This document shows, piece after piece, positions 44,843 to 52,928 of a DNA stretch of 64,000 nucleotides. This stretch comes from Brevibacterium zhoupengii. GTDB lineage: Bacteria > Actinomycetota > Actinomycetes > Actinomycetales > Brevibacteriaceae. The translations under genes were made by a program, and so were the position numbers. The notes under the pieces were generated by a model. It was not told the DNA's origin. It did not search any database and saw nothing but the letters and a program-made list of their open reading frames with translations. Numbering within the stretch: the stretch's first letter is position 1; each line of letters opens with the position of its first letter. The stretch covers positions 1,240,001-1,304,000 of the forward strand of contig NZ_CP088298.1 in the NCBI RefSeq assembly GCF_021117425.1. The letters are read 5' to 3'.

Positions 44843-45713
44843 CCCCGGCCGATCTGGCGACGGACACTGCCTCATGCCGGGTTCCGGCAGAGAGTTTGAC
44901 CATGGCCGTGTTCAGGTAGGACTTCACGGTCGATTCCCGCAGCCCCAGCCCTTCGGCGATCCTGGCATTCGACCATCCCAGCGCCACGTGCGAGAGGATA
45001 TCGGTCTCCCTGGGGGAGAGGCTGATGGTCGGTGTCGGGTTCGGAAACAGATCCGAATTGTGGCCTGAGAGGATATCGGCCAGACGGTTCTCCACCGCGG
45101 TCAGACGCTGCCGCATTTCATTCTCGTCGACTCCCGAGCGGATCGAGCGCAGCTCCGCATAGGTGCGGCGCAGCGCTTCACGGCTCGAGGATTCGAGATC
45201 GGAATACAGGCGCTCTGGTTCGACCGGTTCCTCTGCCGGTCGGGGCTGACCTAGTCGACCCAGATCCTCTGACAGCTGCCTCACGCGTTTGACCAGGTCG
45301 CTTGTCTGCGGGGCTGCCGCATCGTAGTTCTTGCGGTGACCGCAGTAGATCATCCCTGTGACGTCACCGCCGCGCAGCGTCGGCACAGCGATGAGAACCT
45401 GGATCCCCTCGCCGAGGACCTCCTCGTCATAGTGATGAGTGATGAAGGGATCGAGCCCGTAATCCTTGGTCAGCTGGGGTGTGCCTTCGGTGAGTGCACG
45501 TCCGCCGAGCCCCCGTCCTGTGCTGACGATGAGTGAGGCGAGGCGATCTTTGCTGCCCCCGGCAACTGCTTCGACGGCGACTTCATCGTCCTCGACTGCT
45601 CCGCCGAAGACCACATCACCGGTCCCGCTGCGGTGCAGAGAGTCGATGGCTTCAACGAAGAGTCGTCGAGTCTCGGCCTTCAGTGCCCGAGATTCTTTTG
45701 CTTTGACATTCAT
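44832..45713 (-). CDS. GAF-LuxR transcriptional regulator (RamA-like)
   Basis: A 293-residue regulator with an N-terminal GAF-like sensor (about 40-150) and a C-terminal LuxR helix-turn-helix (about 230-290: LSPRETDILSHVALGWSNARIAEGL, then ESTVKSYLNTAMVKL). It is divergent from a DUF485/ActP acetate symporter pair with 111 bases between. That arrangement and the size recall RamA, the LuxR-type activator of acetate metabolism in Corynebacterium glutamicum. Regulation of the symporter is an inference. Its stop region is duplicated. Confidence 0.85.
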   Translation of the reverse strand: MNVKAKESRALKAETRRLFVEAIDSLHRSGTGDVVFGGAVEDDEVAVEAVAGGSKDRLASLIVSTGRGLGGRALTEGTPQLTKDYGLDPFITHHYDEEVLGEGIQVLIAVPTLRGGDVTGMIYCGHRKNYDAAAPQTSDLVKRVRQLSEDLGRLGQPRPAEEPVEPERLYSDLESSSREALRRTYAELRSIRSGVDENEMRQRLTAVENRLADILSGHNSDLFPNPTPTISLSPRETDILSHVALGWSNARIAEGLGLRESTVKSYLNTAMVKLSAGTRHEAVSVARSAGALP

Positions 45714-45824
45714 GTGAACAAGCTACCAACTTTCGGTGGTATTCCACAGTGCAGGCTGACCGCTAGTTTTGACTTGTGTGAGTTAGACCACTGATGCTCG
45801 ACGCACAATTCGAATGGAGAAGTA

Positions 45825-46166
45825 ATGACCGATCCCGTCAGTACTCGGGTCGATTTCCTCGTCGAAGAGGAGAATCCCGAATTCAAAGCACTCAAGCGCA
45901 AAAGGTTCTCGGTGGTGATACCACTGTCGATCGGATTCATGGCATGGTACTTCCTCTACGTCATCCTGAGCACCTACGCGCACGATTTCATGTCCACGAA
46001 GGTCGTCGGTGAGATCAACCTCGGGTTGATCCTCGGCCTTCTGCAGTTCGTGACGACCTTCGCGATCACGATGTTCTATGTGTCGTTCGCAAACAAGAAA
46101 CTCGATCCGCCTGCCTCGGCGATCCGTGAACGCCTCCAGCACCAGACGGAAGGAACCACCCCATGA
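45825..46166 (+). CDS. DUF485 membrane protein (YjcH-like)
   Basis: A 113-residue protein with two transmembrane helices (about residues 33-53 and 65-88) in the DUF485 pattern FKALKRKRFSVVIPLSIGFMAWYFLYVILS. DUF485 proteins are almost always encoded directly before an ActP acetate symporter, as here (GA overlap, ATGA). GGAGAAG precedes the ATG. Likely an accessory subunit or modulator of the symporter. Confidence 0.9.
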   Translation: MTDPVSTRVDFLVEEENPEFKALKRKRFSVVIPLSIGFMAWYFLYVILSTYAHDFMSTKVVGEINLGLILGLLQFVTTFAITMFYVSFANKKLDPPASAIRERLQHQTEGTTP

Positions 46167-47809
46167 GCGCTATCGCCATAGGAGACCTGTTCGCCTCCGG
46201 CCTCGACAAAGTGTCTCAGGGCGTGACCGAGGTCGAGAACAACCCCGTTCTCAACATCACGATCTTCGCGGCCTTCGTCGCGGTGACCATGTTCATCGTT
46301 CTGCGGGCCAGCAAGAACAATAAATCAGCGTCCGACTACTATGCGGGCGGGCGGTCCTTCACCGGCCCACAGAACGGCTTCGCGATCGCCGGTGACTATC
46401 TGTCCGCGGCCTCGTTTCTCGGCATCTGCGGAGCGATCGCGGTCAACGGCTACGACGGCTTCCTCTACTCCATCGGCTTCCTCGTCGCCTGGCTCGTCGC
46501 GCTGCTCATCGTCGCGGAGCTGATGCGCAACACAGGCAAGTTCACGATGGCCGACGTGCTTTCGTTCCGCCTCAAGCAGCGTCCTGTGCGCATGGCAGCA
46601 GCCTTGTCGACCCTGGCCGTGTGCTTCTTCTACCTCCTAGCGCAGATGGCCGGAGCCGGTGGCCTCGTGTCGCTGCTCATGGGCATCGACGGCAAGGTCG
46701 GCCAATCGCTGGTCGTCGCCGTGGTGGGTGCTCTTATGATCATCTACGTGCTGGTCGGCGGTATGAAGGGAACCACTTGGGTCCAGATCGTCAAGGCGGT
46801 CCTGCTCATCCTCGGTGCCTTCGCAATGACCATCTGGGTGCTCGCCCTCAACGGGTTCAACTTCTCGAGCCTGCTGGCCTCAGCAGTCAACAACTCAGGC
46901 GTCGGCGAGGCCATCCTGGAACCAGGGCAGAAATACGGTGAGAACCCGCTCGACTTCATCTCCCTGGCTCTGGCCCTGGTGCTCGGCACCGCTGGTCTGC
47001 CTCACGTCCTGATGCGCTTCTACACGGTGCCTTCAGCGAAGGAGGCTCGTCGTTCGGTCGTCTGGGCGATCTGGCTCATCGGTGGCTTCTACCTGTTCAC
47101 CCTCGTCCTCGGATACGGTGCGGCAGCACTTGTGGGTGCTGACGCGATCGAGAACGCACCGGGCGGAGTGAATTCGGCGGCACCGCTGCTGGCGCTCCAC
47201 CTCGGCGGGCCCATCCTCATGGGCTTCATCTCGGCAGTGGCGTTCGCGACGATCCTGGCCGTGGTTGCCGGCCTCGCGATCACTGCGGCGGCCTCCTTCG
47301 CTCACGATATCTATGCGAGCGTGATTAAGAAGGGCAAGGTCGAAGACCCCGATGCCGAGGTCAAGATCGCGCGTCGCACCGTCATCGTCATCGGTGCTGT
47401 GGCGATCATCGGCGGCATCGGAGTGCAGGGCCAGAACATTGCGTTCCTCGTGGCACTCGCTTTCGCCGTTGCAGCCAGTGCGAACCTGCCGACGATCGTC
47501 TACTCGCTGTTCTGGAAGCGCTTCACGACTCGCGGCGCCGTGTGGTCGATCTACGGCGGTCTGGGATCCGCGATTGTGCTGATCGCCTTCTCCCCGGTCG
47601 TCTCCGGTTCCGAGACCGCGATGATCCCGGGAGCAGACTTCGTGCTCTTCCCACTGTCGAACCCCGGAATCATCTCGATTCCCCTCGGCTTCATCCTCGG
47701 CTGGATCGCGTCGATCACCGATAAGACCGTTGAGAGCCCCGAGCTGGCAGCGGAGATGGACGTTCGTGCCCACACCGGATTCGGCGCCGAGGAGGCTGTC
47801 GAACACTGA
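46163..47809 (+). CDS. actP: Cation/acetate symporter ActP-like (SSS family)
   Basis: A 548-residue sodium:solute symporter with about 13 hydrophobic helices, an extended N-terminus and the SSS-type motifs YYAGGRSFTGPQNGFAIAGDYLSAASFLG and GTAGLPHVLMRFYTV. It matches the ActP/MctC branch that imports acetate, propionate or pyruvate. Propionate uptake would fit the prp operon at 32.6-36 kb, but that link is inferred. The start overlaps DUF485. Confidence 0.9.
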   Translation: MSAIAIGDLFASGLDKVSQGVTEVENNPVLNITIFAAFVAVTMFIVLRASKNNKSASDYYAGGRSFTGPQNGFAIAGDYLSAASFLGICGAIAVNGYDGFLYSIGFLVAWLVALLIVAELMRNTGKFTMADVLSFRLKQRPVRMAAALSTLAVCFFYLLAQMAGAGGLVSLLMGIDGKVGQSLVVAVVGALMIIYVLVGGMKGTTWVQIVKAVLLILGAFAMTIWVLALNGFNFSSLLASAVNNSGVGEAILEPGQKYGENPLDFISLALALVLGTAGLPHVLMRFYTVPSAKEARRSVVWAIWLIGGFYLFTLVLGYGAAALVGADAIENAPGGVNSAAPLLALHLGGPILMGFISAVAFATILAVVAGLAITAAASFAHDIYASVIKKGKVEDPDAEVKIARRTVIVIGAVAIIGGIGVQGQNIAFLVALAFAVAASANLPTIVYSLFWKRFTTRGAVWSIYGGLGSAIVLIAFSPVVSGSETAMIPGADFVLFPLSNPGIISIPLGFILGWIASITDKTVESPELAAEMDVRAHTGFGAEEAVEH

Positions 47810-47857
47810 GTGTGAGAAATGCTGCTCGTACGACGTGATGTTCGTGCGACATGATGC

Positions 47858-47885
47858 TGAGGGGGTGGCTGCGGCCGCCCCCTCA
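47858..47885 (+). terminator. Hairpin after actP
   Basis: TGAGGGGGTGGC (47858-47869) pairs with GCCGCCCCCTCA (47874-47885) through 12 bp with one G-T wobble. There is no T run. Located 49 bases after the actP stop. Confidence 0.65.
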
Positions 47886-48055
47886 GTCGTGCGCGAGGGT
47901 TGGACCAGTCTGCGGCGAATCGCTGCCGAGGATATACACTGGGGGAGTTGTCGCGATCACCGACTCGCCATGGTTCTCAGTTCGCCGTACCAAGGTGTTC
48001 GGTTTTCCCGAAGCAGGGTATCTGCGCTGGTGAGAGTGGTTTATTGCGAGGACAT

Positions 48056-48126
48056 GCGGGCGTAGCTTAATGGTAGAGCCTCGGCTTCCCAAGCCGATGA
48101 CGCGGGTTCGATTCCCGTCGCCCGCT
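48056..48126 (+). tRNA. tRNA-Gly (anticodon CCC)
   Basis: A 71-base cloverleaf: acceptor GCGGGCG pairs with CGCCCGC, the D arm contains TAGCTTAATGGTAGAG, the anticodon stem TCGGC/GCCGA encloses loop TTCCCAA with anticodon CCC, and the T arm contains GGTTCGATTCC. CCA is not encoded. It would read GGG glycine codons. Confidence 0.97.
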
Positions 48127-48246
48127 CACATCGTGTCGTGGCCCTAGCCATGTCAGTGCCGCCACATACTCTGTCATCAACGTCGTCGCCGGCCTCGCAC
48201 AGATGCGATCGGACGCAGCCGCGACGAGTTGACGGGGAGAGTCTCA

Positions 48247-48939
48247 GTGAACAACAACGAACAGTTCTTTCGCGTGGCACGGCTGCATGCTGACATCATG
48301 GGGGTCGATTCGGAGCTGCAGAAGATCGAACGTGTGTCCATCGAGCAGGCAGCGATACGTGCCATCGCCGTCCACCTGCCGATTGACGACGCTGATGTGA
48401 AGGCCCTTCACGCTGCGGACGAGAAGCTGGCCGAAGACAGAGCGGAACTGCTCGAGCGTCGCAGGGAACTGGTTGCTCGATTGTGGCCGGACTTCCTCGA
48501 TTTGGCCGACAGCGAGGTGGAACGGTTGGATTCGGAATGTGGGGCAGGAGGCTGGAACGACCTGCCCGCACGCTGCTTCGACACGCTGGAGACCGTGACG
48601 TTGTCCTTCGCTCAGCGGTTGGAGGACATGATTGCTGCCTGGAATCACGTGGGTTCGTTCCTGACCGAGTTTTCGCAGGGCCTGCCGGTCAACGACAGCA
48701 CGCAGACGACTCCGCTCGGTGACTCACCGATCACACGGCTGGGGCCGAGCGAGCAGGGCAGTTACGCCGGGATCGATATCAGAGGACGATCGATCGCATT
48801 GGTCAGCAGACATGAGACACTCGAATGGTTTCTGTCCGAACTGGAGTCCGAACTGACTGTGATGATGCAGAAAGCTCGTACTCGACTGCTTGCGGGTGAT
48901 GACGATCCGACAGAGGTCGAAATGGAGGCTGCATGGTAG
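48247..48939 (+). CDS. Conserved-looking protein of unknown function
   Basis: A 230-residue cytosolic, acidic, helix-rich protein. The first 100 residues look like a coiled-coil or helical bundle (HADIMGVDSELQKIERVSIEQAAIRA; ALHAADEKLAEDRAELLERRRELVARL). A short aromatic/Ser-rich middle follows, and a C-terminal helix pair (ESELTVMMQKARTRLL). It starts with GTG at 48247 with GGGGAGAG upstream. I do not recognise a family. It follows tRNA-Gly and precedes the convergent potassium channel genes. Confidence 0.6.
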   Translation: MNNNEQFFRVARLHADIMGVDSELQKIERVSIEQAAIRAIAVHLPIDDADVKALHAADEKLAEDRAELLERRRELVARLWPDFLDLADSEVERLDSECGAGGWNDLPARCFDTLETVTLSFAQRLEDMIAAWNHVGSFLTEFSQGLPVNDSTQTTPLGDSPITRLGPSEQGSYAGIDIRGRSIALVSRHETLEWFLSELESELTVMMQKARTRLLAGDDDPTEVEMEAAW

Positions 48940-48952
48940 AAGCCGATCACGC

Positions 48953-49009
48953 CACGCTGCAGCGTTCCTCCACGCTGCAGTGTCCCTCTACGGGCAGTGT
49001 CCCCTACGG
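48953..49009. repeat. Nested tandem repeats at the ktrA stop
   Basis: CACGCTGCAGCGTTCCTC (48953) is followed by a second copy with two changes (48971-48988). GCAGTGTCCCTCTACGG (48977-48993) is followed by a one-base-shorter copy (48994-49009) that contains the ktrA stop TAG. Confidence 0.8.
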
Positions 49010-49666
49010 CCGACCGGCGAAGCGTCCCAGCAGCTCCACATGGCCGGCGACGATGAGCAGATCCTGCTTGCCCACGCGAGTCGTGGGCTCGGCGTAGGTG
49101 AAGTCGCGGCTGGGGCTCTTGATGCCCACGATCGTGACTCCGTACTTATCGCGGACACCCGATTCGCTGAGAGTGAAGCCCTGGATCTCACGTGGAGGCC
49201 GCATCTTCACCACGGCGAAGTGCCCTTCGTCGAACTCGATGTACTCCATCATCCGCGAACTCACCAGGTGCGCCACACGCCGGCCGGCATCGGATTCGGG
49301 ATAGAGGACGTGGTGGGCGCCGATACGGTGGAGGATCTTGCCGTGGGCGGGTGAGATGGCCTTCGCCCACACCTGTCCCACGCCCAGATCCACGAGGTTG
49401 GCCGTGGTCAGCACACTGTCTTCGATCGAGGTTCCGATCCCGACGACGGCGGTGGAGAAGTCACCGGCACCCACCTGGCGCAGGGCATCGATGTTCGTGG
49501 CATCGGCCTCGACGACGTGGGTGAGTTTCCCGCTCCAGTCCTTGACCAGTTCGGCGCTGTGTTCGATCGCCATGACCTCACGGCCCAGCTTGGCCAGAGT
49601 GGCTGCGGTCGACGACCCGAAGCGTCCGAGTCCGATGACCAGGATTGAGGTGTGTTCGTTAGCCAA
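49004..49666 (-). CDS. ktrA: Potassium uptake regulator KtrA (RCK/TrkA family)
   Basis: A 220-residue cytosolic gating ring subunit. It has an N-terminal TrkA-N/RCK Rossmann domain (ILVIGLGRFGSSTAATLAKLG; acidic end of strand 2 at VMAIEHS; VVGIGTSIEDS) and a C-terminal TrkA-C domain (about 140-220). It binds nucleotides (ATP/ADP, possibly c-di-AMP) and controls the KtrB channel. It overlaps the ktrB stop by 8 bases on the same strand, so they form one operon. Confidence 0.93.
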   Translation of the reverse strand: MANEHTSILVIGLGRFGSSTAATLAKLGREVMAIEHSAELVKDWSGKLTHVVEADATNIDALRQVGAGDFSTAVVGIGTSIEDSVLTTANLVDLGVGQVWAKAISPAHGKILHRIGAHHVLYPESDAGRRVAHLVSSRMMEYIEFDEGHFAVVKMRPPREIQGFTLSESGVRDKYGVTIVGIKSPSRDFTYAEPTTRVGKQDLLIVAGHVELLGRFAGRP

Positions 49667-51122
49667 CGACCGGCCTTTCTTCGGGATAGCGGTACAGGCG
49701 CACCGAGTCCTGCATGGACAGGGCTGCCGCCAGTGTAATCGTACCGAGACGGCCGATGAGCATGATCACGGACAGACAGTACAGGCCTGCCTCGTTGACG
49801 GTGGCCGAGACCCCGGAGCTCAAACCCACGGTGCCGAACGCGGAGATCACCTCGAACAGCACCTTGTCCAAAGGTTCGGCAGAGATCTGCAGCATCATCA
49901 GCGTGCCGATGAAGACGATGATGGCACCCGTGAGCAGAACCGAGATCGCGAGTTTGATCGTCGAGGACGTCAGTCGCCGTCCGAAGACGTGTACGTCCTG
50001 CAGACCGCGAGCTTCGGTATAGGCGGCCAGCACGAGCACGGCCACGGTCGTGACCTTGATGCCGCCGGCCGTGGACGAGGATCCGCCGCCGATGAACATC
50101 ATGAGGTCCATGAGCAGGTGCGAGGACTGGCTCATGTCCGCGATCTCCATGGTCGAGAACCCGCCCGAACGCGGCATCACCGCCATGAACAGGACCTCGA
50201 CGAAGGTGTGTCCGGCGTTCTTGTCACCCAACGTGTCCGGGTTGGCCGATTCGAAGATGAGGAGAAACACAAGACCGATGGCCAGGACCACGGTCGTCGT
50301 CGTCAGGGTCAGCTTCGTGTGCAGGTCCCATTTCTTGGGATGGTTCCACTGCATCGCGATCATGAGCACGACCGGGAAGCCCAGAGCACCGACGAAGACG
50401 CCGAGCATGAGCAGCGAGAGGATCCACGGATCAGAGGCGAAATAGGCTCCGCCGCCCGGGTGGATCGTGAAGCCCGCGTTGTTGAACGCCGAGATCGAGT
50501 AGAACACGGAGTACCAGAGGGCATCGCCGATGCTCTCGCCGCGGATGAGGAACCGGGGGAACATCAGCACCGCGAGAATCGCCTCGGCGGTGACGATGGT
50601 GATGACGACGGTCTTGAGCAAGGTGCCGACCTGACCCAGATTGAGAGCCGAGGTGGCCTGTTGGGCGATGAGGCGCTGCCTGACTCCCAGCCGGCGGGAG
50701 ACCGCCATGCCCAGCACCGACGCGAGGGTGAGGATTCCCAGACCTCCGACCTGGATTCCGGCGGTGATGACCGAGATTCCGAAGTCTGACCAGTAGTTCT
50801 CCGTGACCACCGGGGTCAGCCCGGTCACGCAGACCGAGGACACGGCTACGAAGATCGCATTGGCGATGTGCTGGGCTTCAGAGACCGACCCGGGGTCGCG
50901 CATGCTCGCCGGCAGCATCAGAAGGATCGCGAAGAATGCCACTACCGCGACGAAGGAGCCGATCGCCAGTCGTGCCGGCGAGGCAACGGCGAGGTCGTCG
51001 ACGAAGTCGCGGACCCACCGACCCGGGCGCAGGAGCCGGTCGAAGCGCTGTGGGGAATTCTTGGACACAGACTCTATGGTAGATCCCGCAGCCTGCGAAT
51101 CTTCGTAGGTGAGCTGTGCCAT
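49659..51122 (-). CDS. ktrB: Potassium uptake channel KtrB/TrkH family
   Basis: A 487-residue membrane protein with repeated M1-P-M2 units. Selectivity-filter-type glycines appear in SSVCVTGLTPV, FNNAGFTIHPGG, PRSGGFSTM and FGTVGLSSGV. The first 45 residues are cytosolic. With KtrA it forms a potassium (sodium-dependent) uptake system important in osmotic adaptation. The ATG at 51122 is divergent from an AcuC-like gene only a few bases away, and no ribosome binding site is clear. Confidence 0.93.
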   Translation of the reverse strand: MAQLTYEDSQAAGSTIESVSKNSPQRFDRLLRPGRWVRDFVDDLAVASPARLAIGSFVAVVAFFAILLMLPASMRDPGSVSEAQHIANAIFVAVSSVCVTGLTPVVTENYWSDFGISVITAGIQVGGLGILTLASVLGMAVSRRLGVRQRLIAQQATSALNLGQVGTLLKTVVITIVTAEAILAVLMFPRFLIRGESIGDALWYSVFYSISAFNNAGFTIHPGGGAYFASDPWILSLLMLGVFVGALGFPVVLMIAMQWNHPKKWDLHTKLTLTTTTVVLAIGLVFLLIFESANPDTLGDKNAGHTFVEVLFMAVMPRSGGFSTMEIADMSQSSHLLMDLMMFIGGGSSSTAGGIKVTTVAVLVLAAYTEARGLQDVHVFGRRLTSSTIKLAISVLLTGAIIVFIGTLMMLQISAEPLDKVLFEVISAFGTVGLSSGVSATVNEAGLYCLSVIMLIGRLGTITLAAALSMQDSVRLYRYPEERPVVG

Positions 51123-51136
51123 ATAGCATGGTCTTC

Positions 51137-52333
51137 ATGGCCGATAGCGATGTGTATGTCGTCTGGGACGATGCGGTGACCGGATACAACTTCGGACCCA
51201 GCCATCCCATGCATCCCCTCAGACTCGATCTGACCGCGAAGCTGGCCATGGACTTCGGCCTCTTCGACGCCGACAATGTCCACATTCACGGTGTCAGCGA
51301 CGTCGAAGAGGACACCTTGGCGAACCTTCACGACGCGGACTTCATCGCCGCGGTGAAGAAGATCGGGGACGGAGCCGAACTCAGCGACGAGGACGCGAGG
51401 AAATACGGGATCGGCACCGAAGACGTCCCCGGCTTCGAGAACATGCACGCCGCCTCGGCGATGCTGTTCCAGGGCTCGGTCGACTCGGCTCGGGCCATCA
51501 TCTCCGGCGACTACTCCCACGCCGTGAACTTCACCGGCGGGATGCACCACGCGATGCCCGACCACGCCAGTGGGTTCTGCGTGTACAACGACATCGCCGG
51601 AGCCATCACCGAATTCCTGGGTGCCGGCTACGAACGCATCGCCTACATCGACCTCGACGCCCACCACGGCGACGGTGTGGAGAAGTTCTTCTGGGATGAC
51701 CCACGGGTGCTGACGATCTCCATGCATGAATCCGGGAAGTTCCTGTTCCCCGGCTCCGGTTTCCCCGCCGACATCGGCGGACTGCGCGCGGCCGCCTCGG
51801 CGGCAAACATCGCACTGCCCCCGCGCACGCTCGACGCTGACTGGCTACGGGCCTTCGACGCCACCATCCCCGCGATCATCGACGGATTTCAGCCGCAGGT
51901 CATCGTCTCCCAGCACGGCTGCGACGGACACCGCAGCGACCCGCTGACGCACATGCGTCTGAGCGTGGACGCGATGCGGGTGGCCACCGAATGGGTGCGT
52001 GACCTGGCTGCCGAGCACACCGGCGGAAAGTGGCTGGCGACCGGGGGAGGGGGCTACGCGATCATCGATGTGGTGCCCCGCGCCTGGACCAATGTGCTCG
52101 CGATCTCCGCGGGACTCGACATCGACCCCGGCGCCCGCATTCCGGGCCGGTGGGCGAACTACGCGCAGACGAAGACCGGACGTGAGGCGCCCCTGTCGAT
52201 GACCGACGGCTATGACGGCGAATACACTCGCTGGTCGAACGGATTCGACCCCGAATCTGAACTCGACCGAGCCGTGATGGGGACGAGGAAGAACCTGTTC
52301 CCATTCTTCGGACTCGACCCCTACTTCGACTGA
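51137..52333 (+). CDS. acuC: AcuC-like acetoin utilisation protein / class II histone deacetylase family
   Basis: A 398-residue arginase/deacetylase-fold protein. Its signatures are GPSHPMHPLRL, HDADFIAAV, the metal-binding stretch AYIDLDAHHGDGVEKFFWDD, ISMHESGKFLFPGSG, VSQHGCDGHRSDPLTHM and a late TGGGGYA. AcuC removes acetyl groups from acetyl-CoA synthetase in Bacillus. I chose ATG 51137; ATG 51128 is in frame. A TANNNT hexamer (TAGCAT, 51124-51129) ends 7 bases before 51137, so a leaderless transcript is possible. Confidence 0.92.
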   Translation: MADSDVYVVWDDAVTGYNFGPSHPMHPLRLDLTAKLAMDFGLFDADNVHIHGVSDVEEDTLANLHDADFIAAVKKIGDGAELSDEDARKYGIGTEDVPGFENMHAASAMLFQGSVDSARAIISGDYSHAVNFTGGMHHAMPDHASGFCVYNDIAGAITEFLGAGYERIAYIDLDAHHGDGVEKFFWDDPRVLTISMHESGKFLFPGSGFPADIGGLRAAASAANIALPPRTLDADWLRAFDATIPAIIDGFQPQVIVSQHGCDGHRSDPLTHMRLSVDAMRVATEWVRDLAAEHTGGKWLATGGGGYAIIDVVPRAWTNVLAISAGLDIDPGARIPGRWANYAQTKTGREAPLSMTDGYDGEYTRWSNGFDPESELDRAVMGTRKNLFPFFGLDPYFD

Positions 52334-52386
52334 GGCCCGCCTCCTCGCGGATCGTGCTCTCGGGGGCTGTGGAACTGGACACAGTT

Positions 52387-52416
52387 TTGGGAAAGCAGAG
52401 GCCCAGGCGATAGAAT
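52387..52416 (+). promoter_or_regulatory. Probable sigma-A promoter for bS22
   Basis: TTGGGA (52387-52392), an 18-base spacer and TAGAAT (52411-52416). It fits the housekeeping consensus moderately well and is about 68 bases before the bS22 start. Confidence 0.5.
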
Positions 52417-52483
52417 CGTACGGTTAGTTCAATGGGTGGGCACCTGATGTTCACCTCCACCGACGATCACAAGGGGTACCCGC

Positions 52484-52582
52484 GTGGGCTCAGTCATCAA
52501 GAAGCGCCGCAAGCGTATGTCGAAGAAGAAGCACCGTAAGCAGCTTCGTAAGACACGTCACCAGCGTCGCAACAAGAAGTAA
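52484..52582 (+). CDS. bS22-type micro-ribosomal protein (AURKAIP1/COX24 domain)
   Basis: A 32-residue, extremely basic peptide starting with GTG: (V/M)GSVIKKRRKRMSKKKHRK, then RKTRHQRRNKK. It matches the actinobacterial bS22 small ribosomal subunit protein found in mycobacterial 30S structures. It is preceded by a plausible promoter and AAGGGGT, and followed by a hairpin terminator, so it is a self-contained gene. In mycobacteria it lies near proC; here it lies upstream of the haem operon. Confidence 0.9.
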   Translation: MGSVIKKRRKRMSKKKHRKQLRKTRHQRRNKK

Positions 52583-52600
52583 GACCGCGCAGGTCCTACG

Positions 52601-52630
52601 CCCCGTTCGAATCTGATTTCGGCGGGGTTT
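52601..52630 (+). terminator. Terminator after bS22
   Basis: CCCCGTTCGAA folds against TTCGGCGGGG (11-on-10 stem with two wobbles, loop TCTGAT), followed by TTTGTTG. Located 18 bases after the bS22 stop and 26 bases before the next gene. Confidence 0.65.
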
Positions 52631-52655
52631 GTTGTCGCCCGATGAGGAGTGTGCA

Positions 52656-52901
52656 GTGGTCACATTGACCTTCCTGACGCGCGCCGACTGCCACCTGTGC
52701 GAGACCGCCAGGGAGGCCATCGCCGAGGCGGTGGTCGGCAGAGACGTGAGCGTGGACGAGATCGACATCGACTCCGATGACGATCTTTCCGGTCAATACG
52801 GTTGGGATGTCCCGGTCGTATTGCTCAACGGTCGGCAGCACAGCTTCCATCGGGTCGATACGGACCGGCTGTCTAAGGCCCTTGCGGCTTTGGGCGCATG
52901 A
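52656..52901 (+). CDS. Glutaredoxin-like (DUF836) protein
   Basis: An 81-residue thioredoxin-fold protein with a CxxC active site (RADCHLCETA) and the cis-proline region WDVPVVLLNG. It is the conserved gene just upstream of rex/hemA in actinobacteria (as Rv0508). GTG at 52656 with GAGGAG 6 bases upstream; earlier in-frame codons lie inside the terminator. Role probably redox, possibly linked to haem or cytochrome assembly. Confidence 0.88.
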   Translation: MVTLTFLTRADCHLCETAREAIAEAVVGRDVSVDEIDIDSDDDLSGQYGWDVPVVLLNGRQHSFHRVDTDRLSKALAALGA

Positions 52902-52928
52902 GATCGATTGAAGGAGTGACGCGTTTAC

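Noticed and set aside
48056..48246. Possible integrated element behind tRNA-Gly
   Set aside because: No integrase, no repeat of the tRNA 3' end and no change of composition were seen nearby.
49338..50789. 483-codon plus-strand frame opposite ktrA and ktrB
   Set aside because: Low-complexity His/Asp/Glu/Arg translation typical of antisense to a membrane protein; the minus-strand genes are unambiguous.
52902..52928. Rex operator immediately before rex
   Set aside because: No sequence close to TTGTGAA-type dyads was found in the short gap, so autoregulation by Rex is not claimed.
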